Positions 42,652 to 55,297 of a stretch of 64,000 nt of DNA are shown piece by piece. The DNA lies in contig JAKUHH010000089.1 of the NCBI GenBank assembly GCA_022701365.1, positions 106,793-170,792 on the forward strand, written 5' to 3'. The position numbers and the translations under genes were made by a program. Position 1 is the first letter of the stretch; every line of letters begins with the position of its first letter. The notes under the pieces were generated by a model that was not told the DNA's origin, did no database searches, and saw nothing but the letters and a program-made list of their open reading frames with translations. The DNA is from Mycocentrospora acerina. Its lineage: Eukaryota; Ascomycota; Dothideomycetes; Pleosporales.

Positions 42652-42872
42652 TAACGTCTATCTCTTTAACGCAGGATACCTGCTGTGGCAGGACAATGCA
42701 CTCCTACCTTAAAGCTCAAGGGTGATAGAAACTTTCCCAACTTCGAGAATTAGTCTTTAAGGCCCTCTCTCTTGTTTCTGTATTCCAGATTGAGGAGAAG
42801 AAGTCTACAGCAGCCCACATGATGATGTTGTCCCGCCACATGGTTTGTACAGCATCGAAGGGATAGACATTA
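42652..42872 (+). mobile_element. MITE family B, copy 2 (empty site)
   Basis: 221 bp, TAACGTCTATCTCTT to AAGGGATAGACATTA. It matches both halves of 29129-29492 and has GCAGCCCACATGATGATG where the family A insertion lies in that copy. Confidence 0.9.
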
Positions 42873-45800
42873 CGCCACGAAATCCCAGTGTGCCGAAAAT
42901 AACTATTAAGAGCGCAGGGGTCGCGCATTGTTCTACGCAACTTGCTATTTAAACTAAGTACGGCAATAACAGGGTATCCCTTGAGTGAACAAATAGGTCA
43001 TCACACTATTTTGTTAATGCAGTGTCTATGGAAGTCCAAAATCTGGCAGTGTTTTTCGCCACTTGGGGAGGGACGTTAGATCTCTGACACAAGATTCGCA
43101 ATCCACTATGCTTAGATATGAGCCTACTTTACTTCTAATTAAGCAGGTAACTAGATATTTGATTAAATTGATTACACTTCAAACTGCAAGGGTCTGACTC
43201 AACTGGCTGTGGAAGCCTACTGTCTTTGCATCAGTCTTTAAGTTTCCTCAAGGGTTTTGTTACTCATTAAAACCGGCACACTCAAGTAAACAAGTCATGT
43301 GAACTCAGCACTGCTCAGTCTTGGTTTCCACGTAAGCGCATGCGGCTGAGGATCTACTGAAATGTAGCTAAATTGCAGCTGTTTTCCCTTTTTAATACTT
43401 TCAGTATAGGCATGGAGTAAGGATGTCGTGATTGAATCTATCTCACGAAGACTAAGATCTCTGAAGAATTGTAACAGGCCTGCATATCTGCGTATTCCAC
43501 GTAAAGTTTCATATCACTACAAACTTGAACATTTTTAAAAAAGTAATGATTGGATTTCTAAGCTCTCTAATATATCTAATGCTGCCCGAACTGATGATTT
43601 TGTTATTACCATTAGCCGAATATAGTAGTGAAGTCTAAATAGAAGTTCTTGGTTGGAGACGCGCAGCATGAATCAAGTTAAGGTTTCAAGATATTCATCC
43701 TTCACATGTTTGTAGCTGTCATTTTTGTGTGTTGTGTTAATTTACTTGAAAATATGACAAATTCAATTCTGAGTAGTCTTTTATATCAGGTAGAAGGTAG
43801 TAACTCTCAAATTTAGCAACTATTTTGTTTGCGCAACCCTCAGAATCTCTCTCCCAGCTCTAGTCTTCAGATCAAGTTTTTAAGACATCTCGAAGTCGAG
43901 TGACTTGTGTAATACTGGAACTCCCTAATTTATTCTTAAAAACCAAATACCCATCGGTTATGTCAACTCAATCACAACCTAGCCTGCCGTTTTTAGCTTA
44001 ATTGTAAATTCTTTTAAGCGTTTAGTAGAAATTCAACTTGTTCATCTTGATCAGAACACTCATCATAGCTGCCATCTCCGTATCCGTTCACAGCAAGAAT
44101 CAGGAATTCTAACGTACACCTCCCTACTCCTAAGGAAAAGCATAGAAAATTGCATACAAAAAAGGAATCTAAAAGAGATTTTAGCTCAATCCTGATCGCA
44201 CTAATTAGCATGGTATGTTTTATAATCATCGCTCTCCTTGTGCTAAGTAGGCAGAACTAAACAGAAGAGTAAAACTTAAATTTGAATTCAAAGGAGCAAG
44301 ATCAGAGCCCTGCGAAAATGTGGGATTGAAAGTAGACAAAAAAAAAGCTTAGAAAATTCATTCATACCTCCATGGAGTTAAACGCTGTAAACATTCAAGT
44401 ATAACACAAACTGCTCGTCATTAGCAATCAAAAGTGCTTCAGAACTTTAGATATTAACTTGCTTGTTATGTAATTCAACAAAAATATAGTAAACATGATT
44501 CTTAGTTGTGTTGATTTTGGAAAAAGGGAGAATAAAATCAGACAGAAAAGAAAAAGATCTAAGGCTGAATGTTCACAGTGGCGCTATAGCTCTTTCCTAT
44601 AACTGTTTTCAATAATTTTTTTAGATTAACTAAATAGTAGACTCAAATGTTAAGAAAAGGGAACACGTTTTCTAGGGAGAGAAGATTAAATATACTCCAG
44701 TTTAAGTAATTGTTCTGTAGATAATCACGTAAAGTAGAATTGAAACAATGCCCCAGATTAGCAATAAGCTGAGTAATTCTTTTACGTTGTGATTACAGGT
44801 AAAACCCTGCAGACTGACGCTGCAGATTTCTCGCGCGCGAATAGGTGGCGGCAGAGGATCAGGAAACCTGCAACAACTAAAAACAAAGGTCCAACTAAAC
44901 GGGTGATGCAGTTACTTTTATTCTGTGATTCTTCTCTTTAATATTTAATCAACTACAGTGTAGTTGCTCTGGAGAAATCGCATGCTTGTAACTTGCAACA
45001 GCAATACTCTCTTTTCTGTAAATTTTGAGCGACGTTTCTATAATTTTCTATTCCAGATGTTTACGTACTATTTTTCCAAAATAAAAGTAATCACCTAGTT
45101 TGTTAAACCTTCCAAAATTTGAACGAAATGCAGGAAAAGCAGACAATCACATCTTTGCTTACCTTTGCTTAGATATTCAATAATCTGCTCACAGGCATAC
45201 GTTTGTAGTTAGGGATGTATGTTAAGAAAACGACTTCAGGTCTACTCATTCTCTCCTAACATACAAATGAATCTCTACAGACGTTCTCACGTCAACTTGC
45301 TAAGGAAAGACCAGCTTTCTACATGCAAATATTTTTCAGTATGCAGCATATGGATTTTAAGTTATTTACACTTCTGCGTTGAGCATTATTATCTTCTGCT
45401 GTTAGCCGAGGTTCAGACTACTAGGAATTTGTTGTGACTGTAATTACTTGGTAAACAGCAGCAGCACTGTTGACCTGTGTTAGAGAACTTCTTACTTCAC
45501 GAATCTAAGCAAGTAGAGTCTCTGTTTAAAAAACGAGCATAGTAGTCATTATTGATATACGGGTCGCTACCTTCAAGTGGATGAATCTCTAGACGTCTAA
45601 AGAACAGTCTCTTAGTGATTCGGGTTACAGCGGATACAAATACGATGGTTATAAGGTTCCTAAAGTGAGCCGGTGCAACCTACAGTGGTGCTCAGAACTT
45701 AGGAGCAATCTCCTTGCGACTTCTCCAGGGTGTAATCCTGACAACACGAAAGGAGAATGAACAATAAAGGTAAAGCGAGAGCTCATTAAGCACTAGTTCA

Positions 45801-45934
45801 ATTACTTTCATCTTAATACAGTATGTAATCAGTAGTTCATTTCTAAATTTGTTAATATTTGTGTCTGAGCAAAGGTTATTATTACGACCTTGCCCTAGTC
45901 CAGGAGGATCTTTCGTTCTAGTAAAAATCCTCAC
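42873..45934. other. Gene-free AT-rich stretch
   Basis: No reading frame with protein character over 3 kb. A possible 65-bp remnant with a GGGACGTTA end (43014-43078) belongs to the MITE group. Otherwise nothing seen. Confidence 0.55.
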
Positions 45935-46155
45935 TAGCGTCTATGGCTTCGACACGGGACACCCGCTGTTGCGGGACAACTTCATCATGTAAACTGCTGC
46001 AGACTTCATATCCTCATTCTTGAATATAGAAGTGAAATAAGTAGCTTTTATTATAAATTTCTTTAACTGGTAAGATGTCTATCATATTTCAGCTTTGAGG
46101 TAGGAATGCATTGTCCTATGACAGCAGGTGTCCCATGTCAAAGGGATGGACGTTA
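45935..46155 (-). mobile_element. MITE family B, copy 3 (reverse, empty site)
   Basis: 221 bp in the opposite orientation, TAGCGTCTATGGCTTCGACA to ...AAAGGGATGGACGTTA. It contains CATCATGTAAACTGCTGCAG, the reverse of the empty insertion site, with TA where family A entered the copy at 29292. Confidence 0.88.
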
Positions 46156-47613
46156 GTCTGAGGAATTCTCGGTTTCTCTTGAATTGCTCTTGAAAGCTTT
46201 AATAGTTTTCTAATTCCTTTCTGATGCTAGGCTACAGTATTCCTTTAAGTTCTAAGATACTATATAATGAATGGTGCTACGCGATGACTGTTTTAGCATA
46301 TAAAGTATCTCCTAGAACGATTCTTTAGAGAGATGATCAAATGCAGAGTTAGAAATTAAACATCCTTAACTTTCGTTTGTTATCCTCCAAAGTCTATAGG
46401 ACCCTTGAAATTGTCTGATTGAGAAAAGAAAATGCCTCTAGAAGTTATATGAATCCTATTTGCCCTAGTTGTGATAGAAGAATCTAGTCTACAATTAAAG
46501 CTTCATAGGATTGGTTTAGTTGACAGATTGATTCTTAGTCTACAATTCTGTGATTATAATGCCTTTTGTGTTCCTGTAAATTTTCTTTAGCTGTTGCTGT
46601 CCTCCCTCCCATAAATTTGGAAATTGAAGAACAGCTCAGGTTCTGTATTAATGTATCTTTTTATTTCACTTTGCTCAAATGTGTTCATAGCGATACATAG
46701 TCAAGCTTATAAAGTTTGTGAAATATTAAGTAAGAAGTTTTGCATAAAGCATTTGTAATTAATGTTAAGACATTGTTCAGTTTAACTAAAAGTTAGCTTT
46801 TGTGCTGCTTTAGCTTAAATGGTAACAGAGTTGCTCCACAGTACTGATATTTAATTGTATTGATGAACGAAGGAAAGGAAAGTGACGAAGCGGAATATGT
46901 AGTGAACTTATAGAAGCTATGAAATCTGAAGATTTAACATTTCAGGACATTCAAGAATTTGTACATTTTCTTGACATGCAATAGGTGACAGAGAGAAAGC
47001 TACTTTGAACGAGTAACGGGTTCGCGTATTCAAGGCTAAATCAACTGTACGGTGCTAAAAAATCATCTAAGAGAATGTTTTAGTTGTTAATGACTAAAAC
47101 ATACTTATAGGACGGTGCTTTACATTGGCATTATTGCCAGACAAGACAGTCTTTCAATTCGATATATGAATCTTTCAGATTAAAGTTGTGTGCAGACCTT
47201 AGACAAGATTTAATCCATTTAGTGTATTTTTAATGTACTTCTTAGCCACCTACTTTAAATAAATATTGTGCGAATTATCATTTAACTGTAGTCTAAAGCT
47301 AAAATATTTTAAAAAAAAAGAAAATGCTATTCATGCAGTGTCTTTAACTTGTCACAGAGAAACAGTACAGCTTTAGGTACGTAAGTACCTATAAATCTCC
47401 ATAATCGTAATATACTATTCATAGTATCAGGTATAATATCCAATCTCAGGCAGAGAGGGATGCAGGTTAAGCTTAGCCGATGAACTCACTGTTGTTCCAA
47501 AGGTGGGGATCATAGGATAAACAGACAGGTGACTATACCCAAATGACCGGCTTTTCTCTCTTTTTCATCTTCTAATCAGTCTCTCGTAATTCTATCGTAC
47601 GTTTGAGATTACT
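46156..47613. other. AT-rich intergenic stretch
   Basis: No supported gene or repeat; 3' flank of the calcium pump pseudogene. Confidence 0.5.
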
Positions 47614-50600
47614 TTAACATTCCTCACCATCACCAATTGAAGTAGCTAAACCAGCAACACTTCCTGCGACAATACCAGCCATGACGGCTGCCGGTCCGAA
47701 AGCAGAGTTGGAGCGTGATCTCGAACGGCTCTTGCTCTTGGAGTCAGGCGTAGATGGTGCTCCTTCCTCAGCAGTATCGTTGTTAGGTGTGCTTGGTGCT
47801 GAGAAGCTAAGGCGTGACTTGTGGAAGATTTCCTTGAGGTGTTAAACCTTGTACTTGAGATTATTAAGGCGTCCGCTATGAAACTTCTTAATAAAGGTAA
47901 GTTCGTCCTGTATCTTAAGCATACTCTGATTCCACTGGTAGTCGTCATCAGAAAGCACAAGATCTGGGGTATTCTTCTTCTTAAAGAAGGCAGGGACATA
48001 TTTCTAGATAAGCTTATTAGGAACTAAACGGATAATTACACTAACAGGAAGCGATATAGCACTAAGTACAATTAAGATAGCCTACTGTGTGCCGTCAATC
48101 CTAACAACTGAGAAGGCAGCACTACCAATAAAAACGATTAAGGTTTGGCCACTAATCATGATGCACAAGATAGCAATGAAGAAGATGTTGCAATAAATGC
48201 CTTTGAGAACATTGAATTTGTTGTTAAGACAACAGTTGTTCAGGGCGTTGAAGATCTGCATCTACACAAAAGTGTTAAAGACAAGTGTTGACAGCGTGTC
48301 TTTCTCCTTGTTAGTGTTGTATTTGAGAATTGAGTTGCCAGCAAAGTATAGAATGAGTGTGACCACTAACTAGTAGATAGCTTGTCTGATAATTATCTTC
48401 CACATTCTTAGGGTAATTAAAGGCGTGGACTTAGGATCTAGTTTTTGGTTGAGCAGGCCCCTAGTAGGCGGATCTGTGGCAAGTGCTAAGGCAGCAAAAG
48501 TGTCTATAATAAGATTAACCTAAAGAAGTTAAACAGCAGTTAGAACAGAGCTTTGATTACTGCTAGAAACGGCAGAGATAAAGGTGAGCAGAACAGCAGT
48601 AATGTTGATGGTGATCTAAAACTGCAAGAACTTCTTGACAGCGTCGTTCACAGCATGACCCTAGAGAAGAGCCTTAACAATCAATGCGAAGTTGTCGTCT
48701 ATAAGGATAATAGCAGATGCTTCCTTAGCAACTTCAGTTCTAGCAATACCTATGGAGAAACCAACGTCAGCAGCCTTAAGTGCAGGAGCATTGTTTGTTC
48801 TATTACCAGTGACAGCAACAGTCTCGCCTAACTCTTTTAAGCGGGTGACTAGCCTGCGCTTATCCTTAGGACTGGAACAGGCAAGAACACAAAGCTTAGG
48901 AATAATAGCATCTATATCTCTCTTTAAAAGTTTACGAAACGTAGGGCCTTCTATGACAACGCTGCCAGGAACAAGGATACTGCAGTCTTCTGTGATAGCT
49001 TTTGCAGTAAGGACGTTATCACTGGTAACTATTTGAATGTAAACACCAGCGCCTTGGCAGTCCTTGACAGCTTCGCGCACACTCTCTCTAAGTGGGTCCT
49101 GGATACCAACAATAGCGAGGAAAGTCATTTTCTTAAAAACACATTTAAACATAGCTTAGCTTGGATTGTTGCTATTATGTGTCTCTGTAGGAGGCTAGCT
49201 CTCAAAGTCGCGGTATATTAGACTGATAGTTTAGAGGGAACGCGAAGCATAGGTGGCGATAACATGCTTAAGTGATTTACAGTTGTCTCTGGTCAAAGAG
49301 GTCTCAGCAAGTTCCTTTGCTGCGTCAATAATAATCTTGTTACACTTATCTAAGAGAATTTTAGAAGCGCCCTTAACATACATACAGTAATAGCTATTGT
49401 TGAGTTTTGCAACAACTGCTGAGCACTTGATTGCTGAATTAAAAGGTACAACCTGGACAATATCGGCGTTCGATCGCTCCTGGGTGAGATCACCTATACC
49501 TATGTGGTCGCGCGCAAATCTAAGAAGAGCAGTCTCTGTCTTTGAACTAATAAAGAGGTCAGGTCCTCTATCTTAGCTCTTGAAAGCCGTCGTGTTTAGA
49601 ACAATAGACTGTAAAAAGGCGTTTTTCACGTCTTTGCTAAGAGTAGATACAAACTCAGATGCAGATACATTATTAGGGCTATTAACAGGCGACTCTACAG
49701 TAGTCTTTCCGTTAGAGCTGTTGACTGGTGTTGCTTAAAAATTCTTAAGCTTGTGATCTCTAAAGCGAAGGACAGTGCCTAGAGATCTAGCAATAACAGT
49801 TATTTTGTTTTAAGTAAGCGTACTAGTCTTGTTAGAGCAAATAGTTGTGGCGTTTCCTATAGTTTCGCAGGATCAGAGAAGTTAAACAAGGTTGTTATCT
49901 TTTAACATCTGTGTGGTGGCAAAGGCTAAGGCAAGTGTGATAGCGAGAGGCAAACCTTCAGGAACTGCTACAACAATGACTGTGATGGCGACAATAAGGA
50001 TGTCTAAGAAATTTTGGCCTTTGTGCGCAGCACTTTCTCTACTGCCCTTAAGCGCAACAAGAAACTTGATGAACAAGACAACAAAGAGCAGCAAAGCTGC
50101 TGCTCTACTAAGTTTAGTAATGTACGTTGCAAGAACATTTAATTTAGCCTGCAGAGGAGTAACTTTGCTGTCTTCTTAAAGAGACATTATTGTCTTGCTG
50201 TAACTTAAGTGAACTCCGGTAGCGGTGACTATAAATGTTCCTACACCCTCTAAAACCTTTGCACTAGAGAGGATGAACAGGTCAATCTTTTTTAAGTTTC
50301 AGTGGTCTTTAATGGCACAGAAAGCCTTGTCTCTAGGCATCTTTTTAAGCAAGTCAGATTCTCTAGTTGCAGAAGATTTGTCACACTTGATGCTGTGGCC
50401 CTAGATTAAAATACTGTTAACAGGAATTATGTCACCAGCATCTAAACTGACAACATCTCTAACAAAGACATTGTAAACAGAGATCTCACAAGTCTGACTA
50501 GAGCAGACAACCTTAATGAAGCGGTCTTGCTTCTTTTAGTTTAACTTAACAAATTGTTGTTCTTTCTGCTAATCGTTGGCGGCCCCAACAATAACAACGA

Positions 50601-51345
50601 TAGCAATAGCAGCAATGATGGCAACCCCCTCAACCTATTTGACCTTTAGTTCACCATCTTTATGCTCGCCACCAAATGTTTGGTAAAAACCAAGTGCAAG
50701 TGAGATAACAGCAGCTCTAGTAAGAAGTAAGAGGACCTTGTTGTTGTAGGCTATCCATGCGAGCTAGAAGATGTTCTTGGGTTTTTAGGTAGGTAGGCGA
50801 TTGTCACTAAAGACGCGCTTTTGATCGCTGAAAGCATCCGGTCTAGTTGACGTAGGTGTGTTCTGCACAGCAGTGAACTCCTTGCCTTTGGGTGCTTTTT
50901 GAGAATTTGGCGTAGTAGCGTCCTGAAATGTCACAGTACTATCAAGATTCTGTTCGTCAATGCTTAGACCAGCGTTCCTGTTGGTTCTCAATCCCTTCTC
51001 CAGCCTGTCTAGTCCTCCTAGGGCGTGGAAAGCTTGCAGACTCTGTGGATTGTAAAGTTTAGCTAGTTGGCCAGGAGCAAATGCGAATTTGTTGTTGAAA
51101 ACAACAAAATCTGCTTCTGTGCCTGGATCTGGTACAAGCGCTTGATCATCATTCATAACATCTGAGTAGCCTTGTTTGTCACTTACTGTCTTACCTCAAG
51201 ACGAGAAGATGGTAGCCTCACCATTTTCGGCGGATAAGTCCATAGAGCCACTGGAGGGCGATGTATCTAGAACAGATAGAAACATCTGGTCGTTGTTACT
51301 CAGCAGAGGGCTCTTGTGTTGTGGCGTCGGTGTTTTCATCGCCAT
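47614..51345 (-). pseudogene. PMC1-like: PMC1-type Ca2+-transporting P-type ATPase, RIP-inactivated
   Basis: One minus-strand frame of 1,244 codons, ATG 51345 to TAA 47614, covers a complete plasma-membrane/vacuolar Ca2+-ATPase, which pumps Ca2+ out of the cytosol. In order: disordered N-terminus, actuator TGES region (reads ATRESD, about 50350), membrane motif VVAVPEGLPLAITLALAFAT, phosphorylation site, nucleotide domain (KTETALLRFARDH, YVKGASKILLDKC), hinge, and C-terminal helices (VNLIIDTFAALALATDPPT). About 25 in-frame stops are spread along it: TAG mainly at Trp positions (ND*QKE, FV*MQI, TQ*AIL), TAA at Gln, and three TGA. The catalytic DKTGT reads NKTST (Asp codon 49831-49833 is AAC), and GDGTNDAP reads GNRTNNAP. 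All of these are G-to-A. There is no frameshift in 3.7 kb. It cannot phosphorylate itself and is dead. Confidence 0.93.
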
Positions 51346-52463
51346 CTATTGCCAAGGCGTAAGGCTGTCTAGAAAAATATTTTTAATGTGGTGATTCCTT
51401 TGTCCAGGCAGAACTACAGAGTCCTCTTTATATTTCCCTGATGATGGTTTAATTGTTGGCTAAGAGGCTGTGCAACCCCTATTTGCTGTTTTGACAGCCG
51501 CGTTTGACTTCCTTTGGCCCCGCAAAGCCAATCTAAGGCTGTGTAAGGCAGAAAGGGCCATGCTAAGAAAATGTAGACTCTAGAGCCTGATCAAAGTATC
51601 GAAGACAGAGACAGAGCACAAGGGTTAATTGCATAAAGTGTGTGCACGAAACAAAAGATACGCGACGAATGTGTTGTGAATGTAGAGCTTGGGAAAAGCG
51701 GTCTCTCAATCAGACTATTGAGATTGATTGAGGTAAATGGATCAAAAGTATCTTGAATGGCATCATTAGGTGCACATTGGCGACAGACATACAACCATTC
51801 AGCAGTTTAATCTTAGGATTAAGTAAAAACATCACAACACACTCTGCTCGCTAAAGATTGGTCTTGATAGTGAGCCTCGCGCCCTTTCCTTCTCAGGCAA
51901 CAATATCAAAAATCTCCAGAAAGGCAGCCTTCGACTTGGAGCCAAACAACGAGTCATGATGAAATCGCCAGTCGTGGCCGAGCACAACTGAGCCGTAAAA
52001 ACGTTGACCAATGCAAAAGATAGCCTGAAAACAGTTATAAACTCCACAATGAGCTTCGTTTAGTAACATGATAACGTGATGACTGAGGAGCAATATAATC
52101 TCGCTGATTCTAGCTGAAACACCATGCGACATCGCCTAGGTTCTAAATGTCATGTACAGCTCTTAAACTGTAGTTGTAATACTGGCAATTAATCAGGGCA
52201 CTTCTTCCCGTCGCATTGATGTTTCGAACACGAAAGACTGCACAACGATCACACTGTTGAACCTCGCAATTCATCGTGACTGGTTTCAGCACGATAATGA
52301 ATCCACTCACGAAAAACCTTCATCACCAATTTAAACTGTTTTGTTAGCTTGGAATGATAAGCGTTGTTTCCAGTACTGAGTTGCGACAGCGTTGCAAGCG
52401 TAATGAGAAGAAAAGTAGACAAGTATTGGAGAAGGGTAGGTTAGGCTAACAAGCACAGGTTTT
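51346..52463. other. Upstream region of the ATPase pseudogene
   Basis: Several overlapping short minus frames (51591-51794, 51832-52047, 51893-52132) show no motif and no linkage. Promoter function for the ATPase is possible but no clear element is seen. Confidence 0.4.
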
Positions 52464-52715
52464 TTACTCAATGTCGTCTTTTGCTTCTAATGCATGCAAG
52501 AAATCCTGCGCTGCAGTAGATTTAATATGAAAATTAGGTTCAGGAATGTTTAGAATGGTAGCTTTGGTCATATGAGTGATGAGTGGTACTTGGCAAGAAT
52601 ATAATGTTATTGTCACAAAATTATCATGCAGTTGCGATCGCGATCTCCCCTTTGCTCGCAGCCGCAAAGTCGTTTTGCACACTTCTTTATAGGAGATGAC
52701 AACCTCGACTTGCAT
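52464..52715 (-). CDS. Small unassigned protein
   Basis: An 83-residue minus-strand frame with a proper ATG (MQVEVVISYKEVCKTTLRLR), mixed beta-like hydrophobic/charged composition and an acidic helical end (AAQDFLHALEAKDDIE). There is no signal peptide or membrane span and the family is unknown. The start is preceded by CCTATAAAGAAG on the coding strand's own 5' part, not a promoter. It is free of stops and could be a single-exon gene or one exon of a larger gene. Low certainty. Confidence 0.35.
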   Translation of the reverse strand: MQVEVVISYKEVCKTTLRLRAKGRSRSQLHDNFVTITLYSCQVPLITHMTKATILNIPEPNFHIKSTAAQDFLHALEAKDDIE

Positions 52716-52774
52716 AGGCAGTGGGGCGTCAACGTTACACGCTTCTCCATCCTCCCTTTGATTTGATGCTAAAA

Positions 52775-52905
52775 ATTAGCCAATAGCTGCTGTTGGTTCG
52801 CTTGTTGGCTGTAAACTGCTCCAAGATTGTGGGGCAGCTGATAGTTATTAGTTGAGCAATGCACAACAGTTTTGCTGCAGCCAATATGAAGATGGTTGAC
52901 AGCTA
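52775..52905 (+). repeat. Dispersed repeat F, copy 3
   Basis: CAATAGCTGCTGTTGGTTCG, TTGGGGCAGCTGATAGT and CAATGCACAACAG words in the same order as at 14935-15050. Confidence 0.5.
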
Positions 52906-54638
52906 CAAAGGCTGCTAGAGCGCTATTTGTTGTAACACGGACAAGGCTATGCAAATGAGTTGATTAGCGGCACAGAAAAATACAGGTAAATAACTCGACC
53001 GGCTTACACTTAAAGAAGCCGTTATTTTTTGATAATTTAATATCTGACATACCAGCAGGGTAGGGTCACCCCTACTGCAGCACGTGAACAGCCCGCTTTA
53101 AGTGATAGGGTGGATAAATATCATAATTGACCATAACGCCGTAACATATGCTAAGGATACTAAATCATCAATCTTACGTTAGGAAAACAAGAGCTACAGC
53201 ACTGTAGTATGAGACAAAGGTATTCTTGGTGTAGAGGTAACAGGGATCGGAAATTGGATCACAGCTATACTGCTTTTAAGTAAAAAAGTACCTTTTTAGT
53301 TCTAGCATGCTAACTGTGGTCAGGACCAGGCGTAGGTTTTAAAGTAATCAAGGATGTAGAGAAAATCTGAATCTTCAGAAATATGAATTAATCTGCAACT
53401 CTAAGCCTCACTGCTAACAATACCTATTCCTGGTACCATGGTACGCTCTATGTTGAGACTACCCTGGATTTTCTTTGCAGTGCGAAATTATTCCAGTTTA
53501 TTAGTATACAACACTGAATTAAAAGCATCGCAAATAACTTTTAAAAAATCCTTAGTCACAGTAATCGTAGAAGGTCATCATGAGCCCAGATTACTCAATA
53601 TATGAATTTGGCTATTGCCTAGGTATCTTTTCAAAGTCACTATATTAAAACTTCAAGTTATTTTCTTTTAGCTCGTTCGCTTTACTGAACGATGACTTGA
53701 CTGAGCCCTAGAGGTATAAGGACATCAGTACGTAGAGAAAAATAATGTAGCATTTAGTAGCACATGTTGCTGACAACTTAAAGATACTAGGGAAGCATTT
53801 TAGAACGTGCTTGATTTGCAATAATTAACCAGTGTGCAGGAAAGAGATGGTCATTGACAAAACCCTTGACTAAATTACATTCGGTGAAAAGTGATATCTA
53901 ATTTTCTATGTTAATATCTGAATATATCAGTAAAGAAGAGGAGCATAATGTTGCTTAAGCGTTTTTAGAAAAAAATTGTTGTAAAAAGCGAGGGAATCGA
54001 AATTCATGTAGAGTGTTAAATAATGCACTTGAAAAGTTGGCAAGACTTCGCTCTTATAAATTAAATCTAGTCAACTTCAGGAGTATTAACAAAGCAAGTC
54101 TTTCATCTTGTGCTAAAAGATTGAATTATTATTAGTTCTTTCTAGAATTAGTAAATGAGATCTTTGCTCGTTTGTTCTTCATTATAAGCCATTAGTTTAC
54201 TCTAGGTCTTTGAAAGCTTTAAAACTCATTGACTTGAGTTCGATATCTTATTCTCAGGTATTTTACCGTCTCACGACTTTTAAGTAAACACTTATATTTG
54301 TTTTAAAATAGATGCTTAATTAAGTGGCACTAGAGCTTAGCACACACAATCTCAACTTTCTATAGATACTATCACGCTAATTCATAAATTAATCAACTCT
54401 TTCCGTATTATCTATTAATGTCGTTGCATTGTTATTCCACGATGTAAACTAGACAAAAAGTGACAAAATATGTAACATCGCGATCCATGGAACAGAAAAC
54501 TTGGTGTGCTGAAACAGCGAAGGAGAGCAAAGGTATTGCGCTGAATTCTATGCAGCGTCTTTCAAATTAGGAACTAAAAACTCCCTATTTTGTCTTTAGA
54601 TTCGCTATTAGTCTCTCACACAGTTCAGGTTAATGCGG
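52906..54638. other. AT-rich gene-free stretch
   Basis: No protein-like frame or repeat recognised over 1.7 kb. Confidence 0.5.
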
Positions 54639-54842
54639 TAATATCTGTACCGACTTGTCTGGATACACTTTGTGCCAAGACAAGTTGATGTTCAACAATC
54701 TGATAAATCCGCAAATTATGCCTTTTGACTTTTTGTATTCGCCTAAGACCCTATTCAGCTGAATATTGCTTTCGCATAGACCAAAAGTATAGAGATATAT
54801 CTCTGCACATAGGGGTGTCTCGTCACACAGGGACGGACGTTA
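54639..54842 (-). mobile_element. MITE family C, reverse copy
   Basis: 204 bp; read on the minus strand it begins TAACGTCCGTCCCTGTGTGA and shares TATGCGAAAGCAATATTCAG and ATCAGATTGTTGAACATCAA with the copy at 42351-42580. Confidence 0.75.
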
Positions 54843-54975
54843 GTTTGAAAAGCTCAAAAATAGTCTATGTTCTCAGCACACCGAGATTTTGACTACTTAG
54901 GTCAGGGCCTTAGAGCAAGAACATGCACAGAGAAGACAGGGACCGGAGTTTCTAAAACTCTGCGCGAAGATCCTG

Positions 54976-55275
54976 TTAATAATCACATGTTTCTAGCTTA
55001 GTTAAATGAAAAGTATAGAAAGAAATATCCGTCGCATGGGTTAGCAGAGTAAAGATGTTATGGTGTGCGTAATATTTCAAGGTAAAGTGTCTGTTCTTGG
55101 CTTCTTCAATTCGCCTACAGGGTTTAACATGGTAAGCACGCTGTTTATTTTTCTCTACTAATGTGGAAAAGAGACATTGAAACATGTGATAATTTTTATT
55201 TGATTGCAAGTCACACAGACAATTAAGCACGAGTTGAAGACCGCGTCCTAGATAAGCTAGATCTACACTATACAT
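54976..55275 (-). other. Open frame downstream of the Ras-like gene
   Basis: 99 open codons on the minus strand just after the Ras-like stop, without motif (Tyr/His/Leu-rich). It may be 3' untranslated sequence of that gene rather than a gene. Confidence 0.25.
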
Positions 55276-55297
55276 TTTACGATTCAGCTCATACGTG

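Noticed and set aside
47646..47999. 117-codon Arg/Ser-rich minus-strand frame
   Set aside because: It is a shadow of the C-terminal tail of the calcium pump pseudogene, which reads in the adjacent frame (SKSRSRSRSNSAFGPAAVMA).
48553..49221. Plus-strand frames opposite the ATPase
   Set aside because: They are complements of the ATPase frame and contain no motif of their own.
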